From an uncultured Bacteroides sp. (lineage in GTDB: Bacteria > Bacteroidota > Bacteroidia > Bacteroidales > Bacteroidaceae): a stretch of 64,000 nucleotides of DNA. Of this stretch, positions 34,126 to 42,478 are shown one piece after another. Both the position numbers and the translations under genes were made by a program. The notes under the pieces are model-generated. The model had not been told where the DNA came from and searched no databases. It saw nothing but the letters and a program-made list of their open reading frames with translations. The first letter of the stretch is position 1, and each line of letters begins with the position of its first letter. The DNA lies in the NCBI GenBank assembly GCA_902492205.1, contig CABUKU010000001.1, forward strand, positions 124,001 through 188,000. Direction: 5' to 3'.

Positions 34126-35022
34126 ATGAACAAGCCATCAAGAACAGAGATTCTCAGAGAACTGAAAGATTATCTTTTCATTAACATCGGATTGATCAGT
34201 TATGCATTGGGATGGGCTGCTTTCCTTCTCCCCTATCAGATTACAACCGGAGGAGTAACGGGTATATCAGCCATTATCTATTATGCCACGGGTACTGAAA
34301 TACAAATAAGCTATTTCATTATCAATGCGGTCTTACTCACCTTTGCCATTAAGATATTAGGTCCGAGATTCAGCATCAAAACAACATTTGCCATCTTTGC
34401 ACTGACATTCTATCTATGGCTGTTTCAGGAATTAATGAAAGACGATCAGGGAATTCTCATGCAGATAATCGGTCCGGGACAAGACTTCATGGCTTGTGTT
34501 ATCGGAGCAGCCATGTGCGGCATCGGCTTGGGAATTGTATTCATCAACAACGGAAGCACCGGAGGTACGGACATTATTGCGGCAGTGGTCAATAAATACC
34601 GTGACGTAACATTCGGAAGAATGATACTTTACTGTGATATTGTCATTATCTCCTCCTGCTATTTCATCTTCCATGATTGGAGAAGGGTAGTATTCGGCTT
34701 TGTGACACTACTGGTCATCAGCTTTGTACTCGACTTCATTGTAAACAGCGCCCGGCAGTCCGTGCAATTCTTCATCTTCTCTAAGGAATATGAGAAAATA
34801 GCCGACCACATCATTAAAGATACACATCGTGGAGTGACCGTATTGGACGGAACGGGATGGTATAGTAAAGGAAATGTTAAAGTACTTGTTGTTCTTGCCA
34901 AGAAAAGCCAGTCGGTACAGATATTCCGATTGGTTAAAGACATAGATCCCAATGCTTTTATATCCCAAAGTGCCGTCATTGGGGTTTATGGTGAAGGGTT
35001 CGACCGGATTAAGGTAAAGTAA
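34126..35022 (+). CDS. YitT-family membrane protein (DUF161/DUF2179)
   Basis: 298 residues. Five or six transmembrane segments in the first ~210 residues (GLISYALGWAAFLLPYQITTGG and similar; NNGSTGGTDIIAAVVNKY) are followed by a soluble DUF2179 domain (about 220-298, DGTGWYSKGNVKVLVVLAKK; FISQSAVIGVYGEGFDRI). This family is widespread and of unknown transport function. It begins 17 bp after leuS and is probably co-transcribed. Confidence 0.88.
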   Translation: MNKPSRTEILRELKDYLFINIGLISYALGWAAFLLPYQITTGGVTGISAIIYYATGTEIQISYFIINAVLLTFAIKILGPRFSIKTTFAIFALTFYLWLFQELMKDDQGILMQIIGPGQDFMACVIGAAMCGIGLGIVFINNGSTGGTDIIAAVVNKYRDVTFGRMILYCDIVIISSCYFIFHDWRRVVFGFVTLLVISFVLDFIVNSARQSVQFFIFSKEYEKIADHIIKDTHRGVTVLDGTGWYSKGNVKVLVVLAKKSQSVQIFRLVKDIDPNAFISQSAVIGVYGEGFDRIKVK

Positions 35023-35043
35023 AGAACAAAAAGAAACAATCAG

Positions 35044-35880
35044 ATGACACAACAAAACGCTATAAAACTTTTTGAAGAAAAGAAAGTACGTACCATTTGG
35101 GATGATGAAACAGAAATGTGGTATTTCTCCATCATTGATGTTATTGCCGTATTAACGGATAGTGACCGACCAAGAAAATATTGGGATGACCTAAAACGCA
35201 AATTAAAGCAAGAAGGAAGTGAACTGTCCGATTTAATCGGACAGTTGAAAATGAAAGCATCAGACGGCAAAATGAGAAGTACCGATGTTGCCAGCACAGA
35301 GCAACTTTTCCGCCTCATTCAATCCATTCCGTCTCCTAAAGCAGAGCCTTTTAAACTGTGGATAGCCCAAATAGCAAAAGAACGTTTAGACCAACTGCAA
35401 GATCCGGAACTTTCCATCAATCAAGCATTGACGGACTATAAACGTTTAGGATATTCCGATAATTGGATTAATCAACGGCTTAAAAGTATCGAAATACGAA
35501 AAGACTTAACCGATGAATGGAAACGTTGCGGATTGGAAGAAGGTACGCAGTTTGCTACATTAACAGACATTATCTATAAAACTTGGGCAGGCAAAACAGC
35601 CAAAGAATACAAGCAATTCAAGGGCTTGAAAAAAGAAAACCTAAGGGATAACATGACTAATAAAGAGTTAGTTCTGAATATGTTGGCAGAACTTTCCACC
35701 AAAGAAATCTCGGAATCGAGAAATCCCGAAAGCCTTGATGAGCACATTGATGTAGCTCAAAGAGGAGGGAATGTAGCTTTGGAAGCACGCATCAAGTTGG
35801 AAGAAGAAACAGGCAAATCCGTTGTTTCCCCTGTTAATGCCAAAAGCGGTCTGCTATTAAAAAATAAGAAAGAAGAATGA
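35044..35880 (+). CDS. BRO-N domain protein, DinD-like
   Basis: 278 residues. The N-terminal ~110 residues form a BRO-N domain (VRTIWDDETEMWYFSIIDV, DRPRKYWDDLKRKL, STEQLFRLIQSIPSPKAEPF), found in phage antirepressors and in the DNA-damage-inducible protein DinD. The rest is charged and helical and resembles DinD C-terminal regions. It sits between housekeeping genes and its TGA overlaps the rdgB start (ATGA, 35877-35880). Function is unknown; BRO-N domains usually bind DNA. It may have come from a phage, although no other phage gene is nearby. Confidence 0.82.
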   Translation: MTQQNAIKLFEEKKVRTIWDDETEMWYFSIIDVIAVLTDSDRPRKYWDDLKRKLKQEGSELSDLIGQLKMKASDGKMRSTDVASTEQLFRLIQSIPSPKAEPFKLWIAQIAKERLDQLQDPELSINQALTDYKRLGYSDNWINQRLKSIEIRKDLTDEWKRCGLEEGTQFATLTDIIYKTWAGKTAKEYKQFKGLKKENLRDNMTNKELVLNMLAELSTKEISESRNPESLDEHIDVAQRGGNVALEARIKLEEETGKSVVSPVNAKSGLLLKNKKEE

Positions 35881-36461
35881 AAAGAAAATTAGTCTTTGCC
35901 ACAAATAACGCCCACAAGCTCGAAGAAGTATCGGCTATATTAGGAGATAAAATAGAACTGCTCAGTTTGAAAGACATAAACTGTGATGCAGACATCCCCG
36001 AAACGGCAGATACACTCGAAGGCAATGCGTTGCTGAAAGCAGAGTATGTTTATAAGAACTACGGGCTCGATTGCTTTGCCGATGATACCGGTCTGGAAGT
36101 AGAAGCACTGAATGGAGCACCGGGTGTTTACTCTGCACGCTATGCCGGAGGTGAAGGACACAATGCCGAAGCCAACATGCAGAAGTTATTGCACAACATG
36201 GAGGGGAAAGACAACCCCAAAGCACAATTCCGCACCGCCGTTTCGCTTATCTTGAACGGAAAGGAATATCTGTTCGAGGGAGTGATAAAAGGGCAAATAA
36301 TCAAAGAAAAACATGGAACATCGGGTTTCGGTTATGATCCCATCTTCATGCCCGACGGATATGACAAGACCTTTGCCGAACTTGGCAATGAGATAAAGAA
36401 CCAAATCAGCCATAGGGCAATTGCTGTCAATAAACTTTGTGAATTTCTGAAGAATATATAG
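35877..36461 (+). CDS. rdgB: Non-canonical purine NTP pyrophosphatase (RdgB/HAM1)
   Basis: 194 residues. It removes ITP, dITP and XTP from the nucleotide pool. The family N-terminus LVFATNNAHKLEEVSAIL, the FADDTGLEVEALNGAPGVYSAR block and the C-terminal GFGYDPIFMP and NQISHRA motifs are present. Its ATG overlaps the TGA of the preceding bro gene by 4 bp (ATGA), implying translational coupling. Downstream lies a repeat-rich convergent gap. Confidence 0.95.
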   Translation: MKRKLVFATNNAHKLEEVSAILGDKIELLSLKDINCDADIPETADTLEGNALLKAEYVYKNYGLDCFADDTGLEVEALNGAPGVYSARYAGGEGHNAEANMQKLLHNMEGKDNPKAQFRTAVSLILNGKEYLFEGVIKGQIIKEKHGTSGFGYDPIFMPDGYDKTFAELGNEIKNQISHRAIAVNKLCEFLKNI

Positions 36462-36480
36462 GAAACTGCAAGATATTACC

Positions 36481-36589
36481 ATTCTTCCTTTCATTGCTTT
36501 CAGAGATTTCTGAAAGGGCTTGCACCAAGGCATTACAGATGAAAGCAGAGCCCCTGAAAGTGCTTTCATCCGGTTTCATTGCTTTCATA
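36481..36589 (+). repeat. Dispersed ~108-bp repeat, copy 2
   Basis: Aligns end to end with 6262-6369 (shared CCTTTCATnGCTTTCAG, CAGATGAAAGCAGAGCCCC, TGCTTTCATC, TTCATTGCTTTCATA). It begins 19 bp after the rdgB stop; copy 1 begins 25 bp after the ybeY stop. Confidence 0.8.
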
Positions 36590-36653
36590 AATGTTTCCCG
36601 GCATACTTTGAATAAAGTACGGTTGCTTTAAGTGCAAAGCTTAGTTACTTTGT

Positions 36654-36822
36654 TTTCAAAGCACAGGTCGTTTGAAATAATCAACCTGTTATTTGGAGAC
36701 AAACAATAAGCTGTTTTCTACAAACAACCTGTTGTTTGAAAATTATCCCTATAGTAATTATCCAATTACCCTTGAGAAGTTGTTCAATCTCCCTTGGCTA
36801 GTTGATAAACTTCCCAAGGAAG
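36654..36822. repeat. ~22-bp tandem array between inverted repeats
   Basis: CCC starts units at 36747, 36769, 36791 and 36813, exactly 22 bp apart (CCCTATAGTAATTATCC, CCCTTGAGAAGTTGTTC, CCCTTGGCTAGTTGATA, CCCAAGG). The preceding 36654-36746 holds about four degenerate units (for example CAAACAACCTGTTGTTTG) with 20-23 bp spacing. Confidence 0.75.
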
Positions 36823-36831
36823 AAATTATTT

Positions 36832-36936
36832 TATGAAAGCACTGAAAACAAATGAAAGCAGGAAAATAGCTTCTGCTTTCATCTATAATGCCTTGGTGCA
36901 AGCACTTTCAGAAATCTCTGGAAGCAATGAGAGGAG
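36832..36936 (-). repeat. Dispersed ~108-bp repeat, copy 3 (inverted)
   Basis: The reverse complement matches 36481-36589, best over CAGAGATTTCTGAAAG and GCTTGCACCAAGGCATTA. With copy 2 it forms a long imperfect inverted repeat. It ends 12 bp from the acyltransferase stop. Confidence 0.8.
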
Positions 36937-36947
36937 ATTAGATATAA

Positions 36948-38033
36948 TTATCTTCCTCCGGTAATTATTTGAGTGAATCGAGGGAAATACCTCTTCAAAA
37001 GAGCATAAACACTCAGAGTTACGGCAATAATCAAAGCAGGTGCTAAGAAATAGAGAACTGTCATCAATGCATCCGTTTCAGGTTTCAATATTTTAAAAAG
37101 AGTTTTCCTTATCAAAGTAAGCCACGGCTCATGGCATGCAAATACAAAGAAAGCTGCTGAAGTAAGAAAACTAATTGCCGCTATTTTCCCTTTCTCCAGA
37201 TAATACGAAACAAGATTGAACAGAAAAACAATTCCCACTACAATACCTAAATCATGGATATAATGATTAAACTCATAAGTTTTGGTCAGCAAATCCGCCA
37301 AAGCAAGTAAAGGATAAATAACTAAAGAAAGAACAAACAGCTTCCTGAATATAAGGATAATATTCAGTTTATTAATACTGAAATAAGCACCTGCCGTAAA
37401 GAAAAAGAAGCTGACTATACCAAACCCCGTTACATCAAACCACCATCCAAAATACCACATTATACCCAACAGCATCACTCCGTATTTCTTCCCATATTGC
37501 ACAAAAGTATATACTGCCGGGCTAAACAATACAACCACCATTAAATCACGAATAAACCAAAATGGATAAACAATAGGCATTCCATCTTTTCCCATCCCCC
37601 AGAAAGCACCTAAAAAATCCATAAAATCATAATCCCCGATCAGCTTGTTCATCCCTGAAAACAAACCTGATATTCCGGGAAGCGATTGAGCTATAAAAAA
37701 TAATATCAATACCGAGAAGTTCCAGAATAAATAGGGAATTAAAAGCGTTTTAACCCTCCTGTTCAACTTATATTTATAAGAGCCGACAGTCCATTCCGTA
37801 TGATAGAAAAATAGAAATCCGGATATAAAAAAGAATAAAGGAACCGCTATGCGCGCCACCACTTGGGAACAAAATTCGCTAACGGTATTATAAACAGGAA
37901 GATATGCTTCTGTGCCCAAATCAACACCTTGTAATTTCACAGTTGCCGAGTAAGCATGTATAAACACTACCCCCACAATAAGCGGGAATCTCAAAAAGTC
38001 GATACTTTTCGACTGTAATTCATCGTAAGTCAT
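36948..38033 (-). CDS. Acyltransferase family 3 membrane protein
   Basis: 361 residues from MTYDELQSKSIDFLRF. About ten transmembrane segments. The family pattern includes an early Arg and His (FLRFPLIVGVVFIHAYSA) and FFFISGFLFFY. Such proteins O-acetylate or O-succinylate surface polysaccharides and other glycoconjugates. The open frame extends 47 codons upstream into repeat sequence, but those residues are not family-like. No glycan gene cluster is adjacent, so the acceptor is unknown. Confidence 0.85.
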   Translation of the reverse strand: MTYDELQSKSIDFLRFPLIVGVVFIHAYSATVKLQGVDLGTEAYLPVYNTVSEFCSQVVARIAVPLFFFISGFLFFYHTEWTVGSYKYKLNRRVKTLLIPYLFWNFSVLILFFIAQSLPGISGLFSGMNKLIGDYDFMDFLGAFWGMGKDGMPIVYPFWFIRDLMVVVLFSPAVYTFVQYGKKYGVMLLGIMWYFGWWFDVTGFGIVSFFFFTAGAYFSINKLNIILIFRKLFVLSLVIYPLLALADLLTKTYEFNHYIHDLGIVVGIVFLFNLVSYYLEKGKIAAISFLTSAAFFVFACHEPWLTLIRKTLFKILKPETDALMTVLYFLAPALIIAVTLSVYALLKRYFPRFTQIITGGR

Positions 38034-38595
38034 TATTGAAAATGTTTTAAATTGTTGCGTTACTTTTGATTGAAGTAAATAAAAACGGGATGCATTTCGC
38101 TTTGCATATTCTCGGAGAGGAAAAGATACAAAGACGAAACACACCCGTGCACAACAAAATAAAACGGGGTGCATTCACCTTCTGACTTTCTCTGTGTCGT
38201 TAGAAAATAATTGGTCGTTTTTCTGTGAGAGAAAATGCCGGCGAAGCAAATACTTTATTTTAATCGTGTTTTTCTATCTCATAGGCTGATTATTTAAAGG
38301 TAAGACATTTAAAAAGGATATAAAAAAGGTGTGAACCGTATTTATTCAGCTAACAGAAGGTACGACCAAGCACCCTGACACAACTAAATAAACAATCGGA
38401 ACACACCCCATTATAGGAAGTGTATTCACTATGCTTATTCCTTTGTGTCGTAAATTGGTCGTTTATCTGTTAAAGAAATAAATAGTAAATACTCTATTTT
38501 ATTTTAATAATTCTTTCCTGTTCTTGTTTTCTGTTTTTAATATTATTAGTGCAAAAATAATGAAATAGGGAATATAATACAATAAGCACCACAAT
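38034..38595. other. Repeat-rich intergenic region between miaB and the acyltransferase
   Basis: 562 bp with no gene. It contains related segments in direct and inverted orientation (see 38086-38515). Confidence 0.65.
38086..38515. repeat. Direct and inverted repeat cluster
   Basis: Three direct copies of a block beginning GGGRTGCATT: 38086-38100, 38165-38179 and (GGAAGTGTATTCACT) 38416-38430. A second block with TGTGTCGT, TTGGTCGTTT and TCTGT occurs direct at about 38194-38270 and 38445-38515, and inverted at about 38340-38385 (ACGACCAA ... GACACAAC). The inverted copy and the right direct copy can form a long hairpin. Confidence 0.65.
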
Positions 38596-39966
38596 TTAAT
38601 CCACCAACTCCCCTTTCAAAGTAGCCGAACTGGCTTCGGTAATCTTCACATTGACAAACTCACCGATACGGTGACCTCCCCTATCGAAAACTACCACTTT
38701 ATTTTGCTGTGTGCGACCGAAAAGTTGCTCTTTTGAACGTTTGGACACTCCCTCAACCAATACTTCGAATGTTTTGCCTATATCGCGCTTATTGCTTTCC
38801 AGTGATAACCGGTTTTGTAATTCGATGATTTCGTTCAAACGCTGAATTTTCACTTCTTCGGGAACATTATCTTCCAAATGCTTGGAAGCATACGTTCCGG
38901 GGCGCTCAGAGTACTTGAACATGAAAGCGGAATCATAAGCACATTCACGCATCAGTGACAACGACATCTGGTGGTCTTCCTCCGTTTCAGAATGAAAACC
39001 GGAGAATATATCAGTGCTCAATCCGCAATCGGGAATGAATTTGCGGATAGCTTCTACCCTTTCCAAATACCATTCACGAGTATATTTACGGTTCATCAGT
39101 TTAAGAATACGGGAACTTCCGCTCTGAACAGGCAGGTGGATATGTTTGCATACATTGGGCACTTCGGCAATCACCTGCAATGTTTCATCACTCATATCCT
39201 TAGGATGTGAAGTAGTGAAACGGATTCTCACATCCGGAGCTGCTTCCGCCACTGTGCGGAGAAGCATAGGGAAAGTAATAATCTTATCCTCTTTCTCGAA
39301 ACGGTAAGAGTTCACATTTTGTCCCAATAAGGTAATTTCCTTGTAACCTTTGCCTACAAGGTCTTTCACTTCATTGAGAATGCTTTCCACATCTCGGCTG
39401 CGTTCACGCCCGCGGGTATAGGGAACAATACAATATGTGCAGAAGTTATTGCAACCACGCATGATAGATACGAAACCGGAAATATGGTTTCCGCAGATAC
39501 GTGAAGGAATAACATCACGATAAGTTTCGGTTGTTGACAAGTCCACATTGATTGCTTTCTCTCCCGCCTCTACGGAAGCAACCAAATCGGGCAAAGTGAG
39601 GTAGGCATCGGGGCCTACAACCAAATCCACATGATGATTCTCTATCAAATCATCTTTAACACGTTCTGCCATACAGCCCAGTACACCCACAATAAGATTC
39701 TTCTTCTTGTTTTTCTTCAAAGAGTGGAAAAACTCCAAGCGGTTCAGAATCTTCTGTTCGGCATTGTCGCGGATTGAGCAAGTATTCATAAACACTGCAT
39801 CGGCATCCTCAAGACTATCGGCTACACCATAGCCCGCCATTTGCATGATAGATGCGATCACTTCACTATCCGCCACGTTCATCTGGCAGCCATACGTTTC
39901 GATGAACAACTTCTTGTTCTCATTCTCAGTTGCAGATTTAAAGTCTGCTCCCGTTAATTCATTCAT
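38596..39966 (-). CDS. miaB: tRNA-2-methylthio-N6-isopentenyladenosine synthase MiaB
   Basis: 456 residues from MNELTGADF. A radical SAM methylthiotransferase that modifies A37 of tRNAs. The N-terminal MTTase domain has Cys at about 27, 63 and 98 (ETYGCQMN, NTCSIRDNA, VLGCMAERV) for the auxiliary cluster. The radical SAM motif C-x3-C-x2-C is at about 172, 176 and 179 (RGCNNFCTYCIVPYTRGRE). The C-terminal TRAM domain ends with the family pattern. An in-frame start 10 codons upstream lies beyond the preferred TSS region; the -7 box is at 39994-40001. Confidence 0.95.
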   Translation of the reverse strand: MNELTGADFKSATENENKKLFIETYGCQMNVADSEVIASIMQMAGYGVADSLEDADAVFMNTCSIRDNAEQKILNRLEFFHSLKKNKKKNLIVGVLGCMAERVKDDLIENHHVDLVVGPDAYLTLPDLVASVEAGEKAINVDLSTTETYRDVIPSRICGNHISGFVSIMRGCNNFCTYCIVPYTRGRERSRDVESILNEVKDLVGKGYKEITLLGQNVNSYRFEKEDKIITFPMLLRTVAEAAPDVRIRFTTSHPKDMSDETLQVIAEVPNVCKHIHLPVQSGSSRILKLMNRKYTREWYLERVEAIRKFIPDCGLSTDIFSGFHSETEEDHQMSLSLMRECAYDSAFMFKYSERPGTYASKHLEDNVPEEVKIQRLNEIIELQNRLSLESNKRDIGKTFEVLVEGVSKRSKEQLFGRTQQNKVVVFDRGGHRIGEFVNVKITEASSATLKGELVD

Positions 39967-39993
39967 ATAATTGATTTTAAAATAATTCGGGTA

Positions 39994-40001
39994 CAAAGAT
40001 A
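39994..40001 (-). promoter_or_regulatory. -7 promoter element for miaB
   Basis: Minus-strand TATCTTTG matches TAnnTTTG, 27 bp before the chosen start. It overlaps the longer start at 39996 and so excludes it. Confidence 0.55.
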
Positions 40002-40199
40002 GGGCTATTGAGCGGTTTATTAAAATTCTTGTCTATAAACTTACGACCTTTCATGATTCATTAAGAAACATAATAAATCGACAGTAAACATACCAAAGTG
40101 TGTTTCGGTTTAAAAGAAATCATATAATTAATGTTAAACAATGAAACATTCATAAGCTAACTACTTGTTATTTAAAAATTTATTCTTCAATTTTGTGAC

Positions 40200-40280
40200 A
40201 TGAAAGAAACATTAGATTTTTTCATAGTTAAGGTTTAGGTTAAAAAAATAAAGGGGAGCTGTGAAGCTGCCCTTTTTTCA
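40200..40280 (+). ncRNA. Possible small RNA or leader-peptide attenuator
   Basis: A terminator-like hairpin (40251-40279, GGGGAGCT / AGCTGCCC followed by TTTTTT) has no gene in front of it. A weak -7 box (CAATTTTG, ~40188-40195) precedes it. A 12-codon frame MKETLDFFIVKV (40200-40238) with an ATGAAA/TTTCAT pairing lies between them. It could be a free RNA or a leader of the downstream small gene. Confidence 0.35.
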
Positions 40281-40313
40281 TGTAAAAATGTTAGTATCAA
40301 TCAGATTTATTCA

Positions 40314-40321
40314 TAACTTTG
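40314..40321 (+). promoter_or_regulatory. -7 promoter element for the 101-residue membrane protein gene
   Basis: TAACTTTG matches TAnnTTTG, 28 bp before the ATG at 40350. Confidence 0.5.
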
Positions 40322-40349
40322 TCAGGCAAACCTAATAACTAAATAAGAT

Positions 40350-40655
40350 ATGGGTGGAATTGGATTTATTATACTTATCATCGTGATCGTTTCTATCTAC
40401 CGTACAATGACAAAGGCAGCAAAAGAAGCGAATGAAAAAGCTATAAAGCAAACTACTGCTCAACCCGAAGAAGTTATTGAAGATACCCCTGTCGCTATCC
40501 CGAAATCTTCTGCTCAACAAAGTAAATACACTGCAATAAAAACTTCTGTAAAACAACAGATGCAAGAAGAACCCCGGCCGGAAATCAAACTGGATTCAAT
40601 GGAAGAAGTAAGACGTGCCATTATTTATTCGGAAATCATTAACCGCAAATATTAA
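40350..40655 (+). CDS. Small membrane-anchored protein of unknown function
   Basis: 101 residues. An N-terminal membrane segment (GFIILIIVIVSIY, about 4-17) is followed by a charged, low-complexity linker (about 20-75) and a C-terminal motif MEEVRRAIIYSEIINRKY. Endings of the type 'RRAIIYSEIINRKY' recur at the C-terminus of small Bacteroidetes proteins, which suggests a docking or interaction tail, but I know no function. It is encoded 42 bp upstream of the CoA-transferase gene on the same strand and may be co-transcribed. Confidence 0.7.
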   Translation: MGGIGFIILIIVIVSIYRTMTKAAKEANEKAIKQTTAQPEEVIEDTPVAIPKSSAQQSKYTAIKTSVKQQMQEEPRPEIKLDSMEEVRRAIIYSEIINRKY

Positions 40656-40697
40656 AACACCAAACAAGTTTAACTTAAAAAATATACTATTAAAATT

Positions 40698-42194
40698 ATG
40701 TCACTAAGATTCATTACAGCAGAAGAAGCCGCAAGCATAGTCAAAGACGGCGACAATGTGGGATTCAGCGGTTTCACTCCCGCAGGATCACCCAAAGTAA
40801 TCCCTACCGCTATCGCCGAAAAAGCCATTAAAGAACACGAAAAAGGAAATCCTTTCAAAATAGGTATTTTCAGTGGAGCCTCAACAGGTGATTCACTTGA
40901 CGGCGCTTTGGCACGTGCAAAGGCAGTGCGTTTCCGTGCTCCTTATCAATCAAACAAAGATATGCGTGCCGCACTTAACTCCGGCGAAGTAGAATACACC
41001 GACATGCACCTTTCACAAATGGCACAAGAAATCCGTTATGGTTTCCTAGGCAAAATAAACGTTGCTGTGATAGAAGCATGCGATGTTACCGAAGACGGAA
41101 AGATTTATGTTACCACCGGTGTGGGTATCGCTCCGACTATTTGTAATCTTGCCGATAAAATCGTTATTGAACTCAACAAATACCACAGCAAGGGATTGAT
41201 GGGCATGCATGATATTTACGAACCGCAAGATCCGCCACTCCGCAGTGAAATTGGTGTATACCGCCCAAGCGACCGTATCGGAAAAACATATATCAAGGTA
41301 GATCCTTCAAAGATTGTAGGTATCGTAGAAACAGACCGCCCCGATGAAACAGGTGGTTTTGCTCCGGCAGACGATGTAACCATGCAGATTGGTGCCAACG
41401 TTGCCAACTTCCTTGTAAGCGAAATGAAAGCAGGACGCATTCCGTCTTCCTTCCTTCCTTTGCAGTCCGGTGTAGGAAACATTGCAAACGCCGTGCTTGG
41501 CGCACTCGGACAGAATAAGGAAATCCCGGCATTTGAAATGTACACAGAAGTAATTCAGGATGCCGTTATCGGATTGATGAAAGAAGGCCGTGTGAAGTTC
41601 GGCAGCGGATGTTCACTTACTGTTTCCAAAGACTGTCTGAAAAGTGTATATGATGATATTGACTTCTTCAAGGATAAACTAATTCTTCGTCCGGAAGAAA
41701 TCTCCAACAACCCGGGAGTTGTTCGCCGTTTAGGCTTGATTACCATCAATACAGCCATTGAAGCGGATATTTACGGAAACGTGAACTCCACACACATCAG
41801 CGGAACAAAGATGATGAACGGTATCGGTGGTTCGGGAGACTTCACCCGCAATGCTTACATGTCTATCTTCACCTGCCCTTCTGTTGCCAAGGAAGGAAAG
41901 ATCAGTGCTATCGTACCTATGGTTTCACACTTGGATCACAGCGAACACTCTGTCAAGGTAATCATCACGGAACAAGGCGTTGCCGACTTAAGAGGCAAGA
42001 GCCCGATCCAACGTGCGCAGACAATCATTGAAAACTGTGTTCACCCGGATTACAAGCAACTACTTTGGGATTACATCAAACTTGCAGGAAAAGGACACAC
42101 TCCCCACCGCATAGATGCCGCCCTTGCATTCCACATTGCTTTGGCTCAAAACGGCGACATGAAAACAGTAGATTGGTCTAAATTCGAAAAATAA
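40698..42194 (+). CDS. Acetyl-CoA hydrolase/transferase (succinate CoA-transferase type)
   Basis: 498 residues, the length of class I succinyl-CoA:acetate CoA-transferases. Two Rossmann-like CoA-transferase halves. The catalytic-Glu region reads EMYTEVIQDAVIGLM (about residues 281-295), and the conserved oxyanion and CoA-site blocks GVGNIANAVLGAL and IITEQGVADLRGKSP are present. It likely moves CoA between acetyl-CoA and succinate (or propionate) in the fermentation of a Bacteroides. It is cytoplasmic. The downstream gap carries the second composite 22-bp element with a terminator-like hairpin. Confidence 0.9.
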   Translation: MSLRFITAEEAASIVKDGDNVGFSGFTPAGSPKVIPTAIAEKAIKEHEKGNPFKIGIFSGASTGDSLDGALARAKAVRFRAPYQSNKDMRAALNSGEVEYTDMHLSQMAQEIRYGFLGKINVAVIEACDVTEDGKIYVTTGVGIAPTICNLADKIVIELNKYHSKGLMGMHDIYEPQDPPLRSEIGVYRPSDRIGKTYIKVDPSKIVGIVETDRPDETGGFAPADDVTMQIGANVANFLVSEMKAGRIPSSFLPLQSGVGNIANAVLGALGQNKEIPAFEMYTEVIQDAVIGLMKEGRVKFGSGCSLTVSKDCLKSVYDDIDFFKDKLILRPEEISNNPGVVRRLGLITINTAIEADIYGNVNSTHISGTKMMNGIGGSGDFTRNAYMSIFTCPSVAKEGKISAIVPMVSHLDHSEHSVKVIITEQGVADLRGKSPIQRAQTIIENCVHPDYKQLLWDYIKLAGKGHTPHRIDAALAFHIALAQNGDMKTVDWSKFEK

Positions 42195-42245
42195 ACCGTA
42201 AAACAATTATCCTCCTTATTGCTTGTACAAGCTAAGGAGGATATT

Positions 42246-42353
42246 TTATATCCAAACGTACCGTATCTTAAGCCAAAACGTCCCATACATTAAGGTAAAA
42301 GCACCTTATGTCTACATAAAAAAGTCTACACCTTTCTTGCGTAAAGTGTAGAC
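42246..42353. repeat. Composite element, copy 2: 22-bp TTAAG array plus CTACAC hairpin
   Basis: TTAAG occurs at 42268 and 42290 (22 bp apart), with a degenerate unit at 42246. The stem GTCTACAC (42324-42331) pairs with GTGTAGAC (42346-42353), loop 14. The layout, spacing and several unit bases (CGTCCCATA, TTAAGGTAA) match 13199-13307. Confidence 0.8.
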
Positions 42354-42478
42354 TATATTAATAAAAAGAGTAGAGCTTTTTAAATTTTAGTGTAGAGTAA
42401 TCGAAAAAATAATAAAAGGAGATTTACTTATCTGTTAAGACAAATATACTAAATAATCGGCCGATTTCCAAATCCTTC

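Larger units (their letters stand above)
36462..36947. other. Repeat-filled convergent gap between rdgB and an acyltransferase gene
   Basis: 486 bp with no gene. Two inverted copies of the ~108-bp dispersed repeat (36481-36589 and 36832-36936) enclose a tandem array with a ~22-bp period. Confidence 0.75.
40002..40349. other. Intergenic region with a possible leader or small RNA
   Basis: About 350 bp. The first 180 bp are AT-rich with no signal. The rest holds a candidate small transcript ending in a terminator (40200-40280) and a -7 box for the next gene. Confidence 0.5.
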
